A stretch of 7,280 nucleotides of DNA, from assembly GCA_003640335.1 (NCBI GenBank), contig RBKG01000175.1:1-7280 (forward strand). The letters run 5' to 3'. Of the stretch, positions 1-7,226 are shown in pieces. The DNA comes from Porphyromonas sp. GTDB lineage: Bacteria > Bacteroidota > Bacteroidia > Bacteroidales > Porphyromonadaceae. Positions within the stretch are counted from its first letter, which is position 1. Every line of letters begins with the position of its first letter. The translations under genes and the position numbers were made by a program. The notes beneath the pieces were generated by a model, which saw only the letters and a list, made by a program, of their open reading frames with translations, searched no databases and was not told the origin of the DNA.

Positions 1-70
1 TTCTCAGTCAAGAGTTGAACTGTCGTTTTTATGCCATATAAATGCACATAGACTGATGCAAAGTGCCTTG

Positions 71-105
71 TTTGAGTAAAATAACTTGTAAAATAGTTAT
101 CTTTG
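71..105 (+). promoter_or_regulatory. Bacteroidetes-type promoter for the four-gene operon
   Basis: The -7 element TATCTTTG at 98-105 is an exact match to the Bacteroidetes consensus TAnnTTTG. A -33 element TTTG lies at 71-74. The spacer is 23 nt, at the long end of what is usual, so the -33 call is weaker than the -7 call. Transcription would start near 110-113, leaving a short 5' leader of about 20 nt before the SusC start codon at 132. No other TAnnTTTG was noticed between the genes, which fits one promoter driving the whole operon. This is motif-based only; no transcript data are available. Confidence 0.62.
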
Positions 106-116
106 CTATTAGATAA
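97..116. promoter_or_regulatory. Inverted repeat overlapping the -7 box, possible operator
   Basis: TTATCT (97-102) and AGATAA (111-116) form perfect 6-bp inverted arms separated by 8 nt. The left arm lies inside the predicted -7 box and the right arm covers the predicted transcription start. Immediately downstream, GATAAGATAATC (112-123) resembles part of a Fur-family box with one base missing. A repressor bound here could block RNA polymerase. In AT-rich DNA such a short repeat can arise by chance, and no regulator gene lies in the window, so this is a weak proposal. Confidence 0.25.
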
Positions 117-131
117 GATAATCCGGCTTGA

Positions 132-3100
132 ATGAATACAAAAACACTAGTATTGAGCATGGGACTATCGCTTAGCGGAACTATGGCTATGGCTCAACAA
201 GTTATTGTGGCGGGTCGTGTGACAAGTAATGCACAAGTAGCATCTCAGAGTAGGGTGCAAGTCCAGGTGAAAGAAACTAAGAAGAGGATGTCCGTGACGG
301 ACCAAGGTCTTTATGTAATAGAGGCGAGTAAAGGTCAGACTCTCCAATTTATATATAAAGGAAAGGTCATCAAGACTTTTGTAGTAGACTCGCCCCAGTT
401 AGATGTCGCTCTAGACTTACCCGAAGAGCAAAAAGATAGTTTGGCTTCGAATGCGGGCGCAAAAGATGATGTTATCTTATCTACTTCTAGTAGGGGTGCA
501 ACATCTATATCAGGTCAGACGCGTCCTCTTTGGGTCTTGAATGGCATTGTGCTAGGTTCTAGTTATGGCAGTCTAGAGGCTTTTGCTGGAGCTGACCCTA
601 AGCAGGTGGTTGCTGGCTTAGTACCGGGCTTAAGCTCTGAAAATATCGCTTCGGTACGCCTACTAACAGCTGCATCTGAGACATCAACTTATGGCCCTCG
701 AGGTATAGCAGGTGTCGTTGAGATAACGACACGTTCCGGTACAGCAGGCATTTCATCATTGAGTTATAGAGGAGAATTTACTTACCGTCCTATCCCTTCA
801 TATAGAGAGGTTAATATCATGACTTCTCAAGAACATGTGTCGATTATTCAAGATTTGATGGATGGTGGTCAGTTCCCTATACATACGCTTGAGACAGACC
901 GTAATAGAGGTTTGTTGGGGCGTATGTACGAACTCTTTAATGAGCAAGATGCAGCAGGCAAACCCAAGCTAACCAATGACGAGCAGTCTCGTCTTAGTTA
1001 TTGGCGACAGGCAGAGCGCAGAAATACAAACTGGTTTAACGAGTTGTATCGAAATGCAATTATCCAAAATCATACGCTTAGCTTCAGTGGAGGTACGGAG
1101 AAAACAAATCTTTTTGCTTCTTTAACTGCTCGTATTGACCCCGGTAGTACAATTGGCAGTCACTCAAATAGTTATTCTGGGAGTATTAGTTCGGATTATA
1201 AATTGCTCCCCACACTCAAGCTGGGGCTTAATATAATAGGAGAATATACCAATTCGGTAGAGCCACAAGAGTCAGCCGTTAAGTATATCAACTCGACGAG
1301 TAGAGCACTAGACCCTAATGAACTTTACACTAGAGACTATGTGCCGTATAACATCTTTACCGAACTAAACGAAAGTAAGAAAACACGTACACAGGGTTAT
1401 CTTACTTTGCAGGGAACGGCTGAATGGTCTATAAGTAAGTATTTGCGTGCAACCTTCTTGGCTGACCTTAAATACACGAATACCGTTACATTCTCAGATG
1501 ATACCGAGAACTCAGTATTGGCGCGCAGTATGAGGGCTATGCAGACGAGTTATATTCGTTCGCAGAATAAAAACCTTCGTACAGACCCTAATGACCCATT
1601 TGCTTTGCCATACTCTGTACTTCCTGAGGGAGGAATAAGGGAGAGCCGTGTTACCCAGAATTATCTGAATACGCTCAAGTTCCACATAGACTATAACCGC
1701 ACCTTCGGTAAGCATAGAATATCAACTGCAGCAGAAGCAGAGCTCAATTTGGGTAATGCTCAAAGTAATACAAATACCAATTATGGGGTGTTGTTTGGAC
1801 TAGGCTACCATACTTATTATTTACCTGATGCTATTACTCGCTTGTATGAGCAGGGCAAAAACTACTACACCATACGTAATCGCGTAGATAATAATCTTGC
1901 TTATCTCCTTCAAACCAATTATTCGTATGCAGGACGCTACGACGTGTCAGCTCTCTTGCGCTTTGATGCAAGTAACCGTTTCGGTCCTAGTCGTTATGTG
2001 AGATGGTTGCCGACATGGAATTTGGAATTGAGTTGGAATGCTGGTAAGGAAGCTTTCTTTCAGTCATTAAGACCGCTCTCTTCAATGCAGGTAAAAACTT
2101 ATTATGGTGTGAGTGCTAATAATCCTTCAGAGACAAACTCTCTAGAGGAGATTTATCCAGAGGTGCCTTGGCGACCAGATTCACGTGAGATTGGGCTTGG
2201 CTATAGGAACTTAGCCAACCATGAATTGACTTACGAGAAGACCCGTACTATGGGGGTAAATCTTGCGCTTGGAGCATTTAAAGAGCGTATATCTGTGGGC
2301 TTAGATATTTACAATCGTAGAAGTTATGACCTAGTGGGTCCTGTATACACTCAAGCGGTCGGAGGAGTTGCGACTAAGCGTGGTAATGTGGCAGAACTTC
2401 GTTCTTCTGGAGTAGAGCTGACACTCTCATCTGTGAATATCAATACGGGAGTTTTCTCTTGGCGTACAGCCTTCTCTTATATCCACAAGACAAACAAGAT
2501 ATCTAAGTTGCTGAGCAACCCAACCGTGAAAACCATGATTAGCGGTTCGGGATTCTCGTTTGAAGGTTATCCGCTTTCATCTGTATTCTCTATTCCCTTT
2601 GCAGGGCTAACGAAGGACGGTATTCCTAACTTCTACAATGCTGATGGCAGTAAGACGCTTGGGGGGATAAATCTATCAAGCAGTAATATCGGGTTCTTAA
2701 GTTATAGCGGTACACTCGTGCCAACAGATCTAGGTGTCTTAAGCAATACTTTCCGTTATAAGCGTTGGAGTTTAGGTGCGCATATCAGTTATCAATTTGG
2801 AGCAGTCACTCGTTTGAGAGCTATATCGGGTCTTCTGAATGATAGAAATGCTCTTCCTCATGAACTTGACCAGCGTTGGAAGCGTTCGGGTGATGAGCAG
2901 TATACAGATATTCCACGTGTTCCTACTAGTTACGCCTTTGACCAATACGGTTCGGATAACCTAGTTAATGGCTACTATGCCTATGATAACTCTACGGCAC
3001 GTATCGTAAAGACCGATTTTGTTCGTCTTAAAGAGCTATCTCTAGAGTATAGTTTTGATAAGAAGATACTGCGTCATACTCCTCTGAAGAACCTATCAAT

Positions 3101-3233
3101 GCGTTTGCAGGCACAAAACTTATTTTTGATATATAGCGATGCTCGCTTGCGTGGTGATGACCCAGAGTATATGTACGGAAGCAATGTAACAGCCCCTAAA
3201 AGGGTAATTCTAACACTAAGAGTCGGTTTTTAA
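132..3233 (+). CDS. SusC/RagA-type TonB-dependent outer-membrane transporter
   Basis: This 1033-residue protein is the import barrel of a SusC/SusD pair in the outer membrane; the family moves ligands into the periplasm using TonB energy. A signal peptide covers residues 1-21 (cleavage after AMA, before QQ). Residues ~23-95 look like a divergent carboxypeptidase-regulatory-like beta-sandwich. DDVIL (112-116) could be the TonB box. The plug follows, with PLWVLNG at 132-138 and the SusC signature region at ~173-203, recognisable by TYGPRG and GVVEITT. Residues ~204-1033 form the beta-barrel, ending in a terminal Phe (LRVGF) as in outer-membrane barrels. Total length is normal, but the plug appears to lack roughly 50-60 residues between the TonB box and PLWVLNG, and the usual signature LKDAS reads LLTAAS. 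The ATG at 132 is chosen because it gives a complete signal peptide ~20 nt after the predicted transcription start; there is no Shine-Dalgarno sequence. The SusD gene starts 3 nt after the stop. The substrate is unknown. Confidence 0.95.
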   Translation: MNTKTLVLSMGLSLSGTMAMAQQVIVAGRVTSNAQVASQSRVQVQVKETKKRMSVTDQGLYVIEASKGQTLQFIYKGKVIKTFVVDSPQLDVALDLPEEQKDSLASNAGAKDDVILSTSSRGATSISGQTRPLWVLNGIVLGSSYGSLEAFAGADPKQVVAGLVPGLSSENIASVRLLTAASETSTYGPRGIAGVVEITTRSGTAGISSLSYRGEFTYRPIPSYREVNIMTSQEHVSIIQDLMDGGQFPIHTLETDRNRGLLGRMYELFNEQDAAGKPKLTNDEQSRLSYWRQAERRNTNWFNELYRNAIIQNHTLSFSGGTEKTNLFASLTARIDPGSTIGSHSNSYSGSISSDYKLLPTLKLGLNIIGEYTNSVEPQESAVKYINSTSRALDPNELYTRDYVPYNIFTELNESKKTRTQGYLTLQGTAEWSISKYLRATFLADLKYTNTVTFSDDTENSVLARSMRAMQTSYIRSQNKNLRTDPNDPFALPYSVLPEGGIRESRVTQNYLNTLKFHIDYNRTFGKHRISTAAEAELNLGNAQSNTNTNYGVLFGLGYHTYYLPDAITRLYEQGKNYYTIRNRVDNNLAYLLQTNYSYAGRYDVSALLRFDASNRFGPSRYVRWLPTWNLELSWNAGKEAFFQSLRPLSSMQVKTYYGVSANNPSETNSLEEIYPEVPWRPDSREIGLGYRNLANHELTYEKTRTMGVNLALGAFKERISVGLDIYNRRSYDLVGPVYTQAVGGVATKRGNVAELRSSGVELTLSSVNINTGVFSWRTAFSYIHKTNKISKLLSNPTVKTMISGSGFSFEGYPLSSVFSIPFAGLTKDGIPNFYNADGSKTLGGINLSSSNIGFLSYSGTLVPTDLGVLSNTFRYKRWSLGAHISYQFGAVTRLRAISGLLNDRNALPHELDQRWKRSGDEQYTDIPRVPTSYAFDQYGSDNLVNGYYAYDNSTARIVKTDFVRLKELSLEYSFDKKILRHTPLKNLSMRLQAQNLFLIYSDARLRGDDPEYMYGSNVTAPKRVILTLRVGF

Positions 3234-3235
3234 GG
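3232..3235 (+). promoter_or_regulatory. Possible weak Shine-Dalgarno that bears on the SusD start
   Basis: AAGG at 3232-3235, part of a TAAGG string formed by the SusC stop codon, could pair with the 16S rRNA 3' end. It lies 1 nt before the ATG at 3237, which is too close, but 7 nt before the ATG at 3243 and 10 nt before the ATG at 3246. This favours one of the inner ATGs as the true start. Bacteroidetes often do not use Shine-Dalgarno pairing, so the evidence is modest. All three starts keep the same lipoprotein signal. Confidence 0.3.
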
Positions 3236-3236
3236 T

Positions 3237-4817
3237 ATGCAAATGATGAAAAGAATGGTAAAAACAACGGCTTTACTCTTAGGAGGCTTGCTCCTAGCAG
3301 GGTTGTGTTCATGCAGTAACCTTCTAGACGAACTTCCAGATGAACGCGTTTATTTAGATACACCCGAGAAGATACAGATGCATCTTACTCAAGCTTATCC
3401 TGAAGCATCTTTTGCAACTTTAGGAGAGTTATCGTCAGATAATATCGATGATTACGGAACGGACAATCCGAACTTTTCCAATTTTGAGCAAGATATCGTC
3501 TATTGGCTTGATGGGCAAGAGTATGGGGCTAGTGACGGCTTACGAAGCATGTGGAATAAGTACTATGCTGCCGTTCAGAGTGCCAATACAGCTTTAGCTG
3601 CTATCAATGACCTTGGTGGAGGTGCTGCGCTTAACCCTCATAAGGGGGAAGCTTTAATGATTAGAGCTTATGCGCACTTTATCTTGGTTAATCTCTTTGC
3701 TCGTCATTACAATGCTGAGACGAGTGCAACTGATTTGGGTGTTCCTTATGTTTTAGAGCCAGAGGTTCTGCTTAATCCAAGCTATCAGCGTAATACCGTT
3801 AAAGAGGTTTATGAATTGATTGATAAGGATATTACAGAGGCTCTTCCCCTAATAAACGACAACTATTATAAGGAGAAGGCATATCACTTTAATAAGGATG
3901 CTGCTGAGGCTTTTGCTGCACGTTTCTATCTCTATTATGAGAAGTGGGCTAAGGCTATTGAGCACGCCGATAAGGTGCTACAAAATAAAACTCCTCGTCG
4001 CTGGTCGGACTTCCAAGATGAGACGGTTGTAGGTGCTAAGACAGAAGATGCTTATGCCAAGCTCTATAGCAGAAGTAATCAGACTGCCAACTTATTGATA
4101 CTACCTGTGGTTAGTTCATCTCAAGACCGCTTCTCGTACGTTAAGAATCATCGTTTCTCAATGACTCACCGCAATGCCAATGAGTTGTTCTTGGGCGATA
4201 ATATTTGGGCTGAATCTAAATCTAAGTATGAAGATTATCAGCAGGAACCTTTTATTTCTCCTATATATAACTACAAGGATGTAGTCTATCAAGCTAAGTA
4301 TCCTATTTATCCATCTAATGGCAATAGGACGCTATCAATCCCATTCACAGCAGAGGAAACTCTATTAGTTAGAGCTGAGGCTAAAGTGTTGAATGCAGAC
4401 TTAGCTGGAGCTGTTGCAGATTTGAATACATGGACGCAAGCTTACCTAAAAACAAAAAAGAAAGTCTTTACGCAAGATGAGATTGTTGCTTTCTGGAAAG
4501 CGATGTCATACTCGACAGAAGAGGTGCCAACGATGAAAAAGAAATTAAATCCGTCATTCGCTATCCCTGAGGGAGAAGCAAGTGAAATGGTTCTTCATCA
4601 GGTGCTTCAGTACCGCCGCATCGCTACTGCCTTTGAAGGTTTGCGTTGGTTTGATATACGCCGTTATGGCATCACGGTACATCGCTATGTGCATGATAGA
4701 CGAGATAGGGAAAAAGTGTCAGTGGTTAAGACTTTGACTAAGGATAATCCGCACACGACTTTCCAAATACCTCAGAATACTCAAAATGCTGGTCTTACTC
4801 CTAATAGCCCACGTTAA
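3237..4817 (+). CDS. SusD/RagB-family outer-membrane lipoprotein
   Basis: This is the surface lipoprotein that binds ligand and caps the SusC barrel. A lipoprotein signal covers residues 1-25 with lipobox LCSC; Cys26 is the likely lipidated residue (Cys24 is a poorer fit). The mature start SNLLDELPDE is typical of SusD proteins. The N-terminal SusD-like region (~28-230) includes DNIDDYGT (68-75), the helix around RAYAHFILVNLF (143-154) and DLGVPYV (166-172). The C-terminal RagB/SusD region (~300-526) includes the TPR-like helix ETLLVRAEAK (374-383), the conserved QYRRIA..FEGLRWFDIRRYG stretch (458-478) and the usual ending FQIPQ...AGLTPN. At 526 residues the length is normal for the family. 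The longest frame begins at 3237, but ATGs at 3243 or 3246 may be used. The gene overlaps the next by one base, suggesting coupled translation. Family resemblance does not tell the ligand. Confidence 0.95.
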   Translation: MQMMKRMVKTTALLLGGLLLAGLCSCSNLLDELPDERVYLDTPEKIQMHLTQAYPEASFATLGELSSDNIDDYGTDNPNFSNFEQDIVYWLDGQEYGASDGLRSMWNKYYAAVQSANTALAAINDLGGGAALNPHKGEALMIRAYAHFILVNLFARHYNAETSATDLGVPYVLEPEVLLNPSYQRNTVKEVYELIDKDITEALPLINDNYYKEKAYHFNKDAAEAFAARFYLYYEKWAKAIEHADKVLQNKTPRRWSDFQDETVVGAKTEDAYAKLYSRSNQTANLLILPVVSSSQDRFSYVKNHRFSMTHRNANELFLGDNIWAESKSKYEDYQQEPFISPIYNYKDVVYQAKYPIYPSNGNRTLSIPFTAEETLLVRAEAKVLNADLAGAVADLNTWTQAYLKTKKKVFTQDEIVAFWKAMSYSTEEVPTMKKKLNPSFAIPEGEASEMVLHQVLQYRRIATAFEGLRWFDIRRYGITVHRYVHDRRDREKVSVVKTLTKDNPHTTFQIPQNTQNAGLTPNSPR

Positions 4818-5848
4818 TGATTATGAATAATAACCTATATAAGGCTTGTTTGCTGGCTCTCCTTGCTTTAGGAGGTTTAACGGCTTGCCGAGATACGATG
4901 AATGAACTTAGAGATGGGTCTGTAGTCAAAGAGAAGCAGAACCAGTCCGACCTAGACCACTATATTGAGCAGGAGTTCACGAAGCCCTATAACATTGAAG
5001 TTTACTATCGCTACAAGGAGTCCGAGATTTCTCGTAACTGGGTAACATCGCCAGCAAGAGAGAGCAATAGTATTCAGTTTATCAATGTTATGAAGTATCT
5101 ATTCCTTCAGCCCTACGAGCAGCTTATGGGAAAAGACTTCGTTAGACGCTTCTCTCCTCAAGCCTTGGTGCTTAATGGTACGCTAGGGTATAATCCTCCT
5201 CCAGCGAATACTAATACAAAAGCATCTACAGTCAATGGGGTGAAGATTGTATTCATGAATATGAATAACTTCGACTTCCCTACGATGAAGGACGAGTATG
5301 CTCGCTGGGAAGAGTACATTGAGTCTGACCCTTCTTGGGCTGCGAGCCAAAAAGCATGGCTTGATGGCATCAATAATGGTTATCTCGCTAAGCTCAAAGA
5401 TTCTTACCTACGTACAGTCTTCCATGAGTCTGCGCATACCTTCCACCAAAGGGTAGAGTATAGCAAGGATTTTGACAAAATATCAAATCTAGATTATAAG
5501 CAGGCAAATGCCATCAACGGATGGAGCCGAGACGGTAAAAACTCATTGCATTATGGCTTTATTACGAACTATGCAAGCCAAGAGTCTCATGAAGATTTTG
5601 CCGAACTGTTTGGTAATTATATTGTCCTAACTCCAGAAGAATGGAATGCTCGTTTGGCTAGTGCTGATGTTGTCCCCGAGGGGCGTACTCTATCGGGCAA
5701 AGCCATAATAGAGAAGAAGCTAGATTTTATGCGTACTTATATGCAGAATCAGTGGCATCTAGATATAGACTCATTGAGAAAGTATGTTCAAAGTCGTTAC
5801 CCAGAGTTTGCTCGACAAGATTTCTCTCAAATACACCTAAATAAATAG
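4817..5848 (+). CDS. Putative zinc metallopeptidase lipoprotein associated with SusC/SusD import
   Basis: This 343-residue lipoprotein probably acts on the outside of the outer membrane or in the periplasm. The signal ends in lipobox LTAC, with Cys24 lipidated. The active-site motif HESAH lies at 203-207 (zinc ligands His203 and His207, general base Glu204), and is followed by His210, giving HExxHxxH. A second conserved-looking block, HEDFAELF at 258-265, could supply the third ligand: Glu259 fits the gluzincin pattern (Glu with an acidic residue four later), and the spacing of 56 residues from His203 is reasonable. It resembles the Bacteroidetes lipoproteins named substrate import-associated zinc metallohydrolase (TIGR04549, putative zinc-binding metallopeptidase), which I recall as regular neighbours of SusC/SusD pairs. 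The start at 4817 overlaps the SusD stop (TAATG); an in-frame ATG at 4823 is an alternative and leaves the signal intact. Cleavage activity is inferred from the motif, and the substrate is unknown. Confidence 0.9.
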   Translation: MIMNNNLYKACLLALLALGGLTACRDTMNELRDGSVVKEKQNQSDLDHYIEQEFTKPYNIEVYYRYKESEISRNWVTSPARESNSIQFINVMKYLFLQPYEQLMGKDFVRRFSPQALVLNGTLGYNPPPANTNTKASTVNGVKIVFMNMNNFDFPTMKDEYARWEEYIESDPSWAASQKAWLDGINNGYLAKLKDSYLRTVFHESAHTFHQRVEYSKDFDKISNLDYKQANAINGWSRDGKNSLHYGFITNYASQESHEDFAELFGNYIVLTPEEWNARLASADVVPEGRTLSGKAIIEKKLDFMRTYMQNQWHLDIDSLRKYVQSRYPEFARQDFSQIHLNK

Positions 5849-5856
5849 ATGATTGT

Positions 5857-7164
5857 ATGTTTAAAAGAATAGGTTTGTATATGTCAATGTGCATGAGTTT
5901 ACTGTATTCGTGTACGACAGATAAGGGGCTTGACAAACTTGCACCTGCTTATCAGAGAGAGCAAGAGGTACTAGATGGGATGCGCACTAAGCTAGAAGCT
6001 CATCAAGGCTATTGGCGTATGGCATATTATCCTGATGAACATCGTTCTTATGGTGGGTACAATATCTATGTACGCTTTGTAAAGGGGAGAGTAGAGGCTA
6101 TAACCGAGCTTGATATGAATAAAGATAGTTCGTCTTATGACCTTGTTTCTATTGATATGCCTACACTTACATTTGATACGCGCAATGAAGTCTTGCACCA
6201 TTTCTCTACGGCGACAGAGTACTTCCGTAATGCTCGTGGGGGAGATTTCGAATTGCTCATCAGAGGAAATCAAGCGGATACTATTCTACTAGAAGGGCGC
6301 AAGACGCATAATCAAATACGTTTAGAACCAATCAATGTAGAGCCTAGCCAAGAAATCGCTTCAATACAGAAAGTACATCAGGCTTTGCAGGGGAAGGGTA
6401 TTCAGCCTATGACTATAGGGTCGCTTAGTGGTGTGCAGATTGCTCTTTATAGTACTTATAGGACGATGGAGTTTATCTTGCCTGCAACAGGAGCAGACGG
6501 CAAAGCTACAAGTATCAAGGAAGCGTTTCATTATACCACCAACGGAATTCGTTTTTATGAGCCTGTTTCTATTGGAGGCGTGCGTATAAGTGCTCTAAAG
6601 CTGAGTGAAGATGCTTCGAGTTTGCTTGATGAGAGTAATGGACTCGTATTTAAGCTGACGACGCCTATTTTAGACTTTTATCGCAATAAATATGTGGTTA
6701 AGTTGGCTGAGGGTTCTGCTTCGCTTCAGTTCTATGGCTCACTCAGAAGCGTGAACAAAGAAATGCTTAGGCAGTATGGAGAGCAGTTGTCTACGACGAT
6801 GTATTTAGGGAGTAATACTGCTTCGGATGTAGAAGCCTCGCTAGAAGGTAATGACACTTCCTTGGCTACAATGCTGTGGCACGACCTAAACGATACAAGA
6901 GGGAAGTCCGTAGGGCGTAGCTTATCTTATGAGATGGACTTTGCTGCTCACGGGGATAATGCTCAGGAGATAAATTTCTTCGCTATTGATGGTAATGAGT
7001 CCACTTTCTGGTATTATTACGACAGGTCAGTTAAGCCTTGGATAAATCTATTCCGTCGCTATTCGCCTTATAAGGTTGAGAAGAGTACATCAGACGGTGT
7101 TGATACTTATCGCCTCACGAGTACTAAGGATAGTCGATATTGGTTTGATATAAAGGCTCTATAA
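5857..7164 (+). CDS. DUF4302-like lipoprotein of unknown function
   Basis: The 435-residue product has a short lipoprotein signal with lipobox LYSC, making Cys19 the likely lipidated residue. Residues ~30-160 carry the pattern I associate with the Bacteroidetes family DUF4302: GYWRMAYYPD (51-60), YGGYNIYVRF (65-74), SYDLVS...LTFDTRNEVLHHFS (93-117), then GGDFELLI (128-135) and DTILLEGRK (141-149). The middle holds FHYTTNGIRFYEPV (224-237), another beta-rich stretch seen in this family, and the C-terminus ends LTSTKDSRYWFDIKAL. No catalytic motif or membrane span beyond the signal is visible; it looks mostly beta-stranded. The start follows the peptidase stop by 8 nt with no Shine-Dalgarno sequence; the ATG at 5849 is out of frame. 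As the last gene before the terminator it should be co-transcribed with the transporter, so a surface role in binding or assembly is a fair inference. No biochemical function is known to me. Confidence 0.85.
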   Translation: MFKRIGLYMSMCMSLLYSCTTDKGLDKLAPAYQREQEVLDGMRTKLEAHQGYWRMAYYPDEHRSYGGYNIYVRFVKGRVEAITELDMNKDSSSYDLVSIDMPTLTFDTRNEVLHHFSTATEYFRNARGGDFELLIRGNQADTILLEGRKTHNQIRLEPINVEPSQEIASIQKVHQALQGKGIQPMTIGSLSGVQIALYSTYRTMEFILPATGADGKATSIKEAFHYTTNGIRFYEPVSIGGVRISALKLSEDASSLLDESNGLVFKLTTPILDFYRNKYVVKLAEGSASLQFYGSLRSVNKEMLRQYGEQLSTTMYLGSNTASDVEASLEGNDTSLATMLWHDLNDTRGKSVGRSLSYEMDFAAHGDNAQEINFFAIDGNESTFWYYYDRSVKPWINLFRRYSPYKVEKSTSDGVDTYRLTSTKDSRYWFDIKAL

Positions 7165-7186
7165 CAAGGACCTTCAAGCTTAAGTT

Positions 7187-7226
7187 AAGGGTTATCACGA
7201 TAATAAGTTCGCGATAGCCCTTTTCT
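7187..7226 (+). terminator. Rho-independent terminator of the operon
   Basis: The arms 7187-7199 and 7210-7222 pair over 13 positions with one G-U wobble (7192/7217) and one A-C mismatch (7197/7212), enclosing a 10-nt loop at 7200-7209. The lower stem includes AAGGG/CCCTT, and TTTTCTT follows directly. It sits 22 nt after the stop of the last gene, as expected for an operon end. There is no strong A-run on the 5' side, so it is probably a one-directional + strand terminator. Folding energy was not computed. Confidence 0.8.

Noticed and set aside
1..70. Short hairpin GCAC (44-47) / GTGC (63-66) and repeated ATGCA in the leader as a riboswitch or operator
   Set aside because: Arms of four bases are expected by chance, and the sequence lies upstream of the predicted transcript start, so it cannot be part of a leader RNA from that promoter.
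165..347. Minus-strand open frame of 60 codons inside the SusC gene
   Set aside because: It lies fully opposite the signal peptide and N-terminal domain of a well-supported gene, has no recognisable motif and no promoter; treated as a chance frame.
1512..1715. Minus-strand open frame of 67 codons inside the SusC gene
   Set aside because: Opposite conserved barrel sequence, no family resemblance and no start signals; chance frame.
4449..4464. A-rich tract in the SusD gene as a phase-variation slippage site
   Set aside because: The longest uninterrupted A-run is about six bases and encodes a lysine-rich stretch in frame; too short and impure to argue for slippage.
5158..5373. Minus-strand open frame of 71 codons inside the peptidase gene
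   Set aside because: Antisense to the peptidase coding sequence and without any domain or signal that I recognise.
5727..5936. Minus-strand open frame of 69 codons across the peptidase/DUF4302 junction
   Set aside because: It spans two real gene ends and the 8-nt gap, with no supporting motif; no promoter was noticed on the minus strand.
5992..6273. Minus-strand open frame of 93 codons inside the DUF4302-like gene
   Set aside because: The longest antisense frame, but the plus-strand frame shows family motifs over exactly this stretch, whereas the antisense product resembles nothing I know.
132..7164. Calling the region a polysaccharide-utilisation locus
   Set aside because: SusC/SusD alone does not show glycan use; no carbohydrate-active enzyme or typical locus regulator is present in the window.
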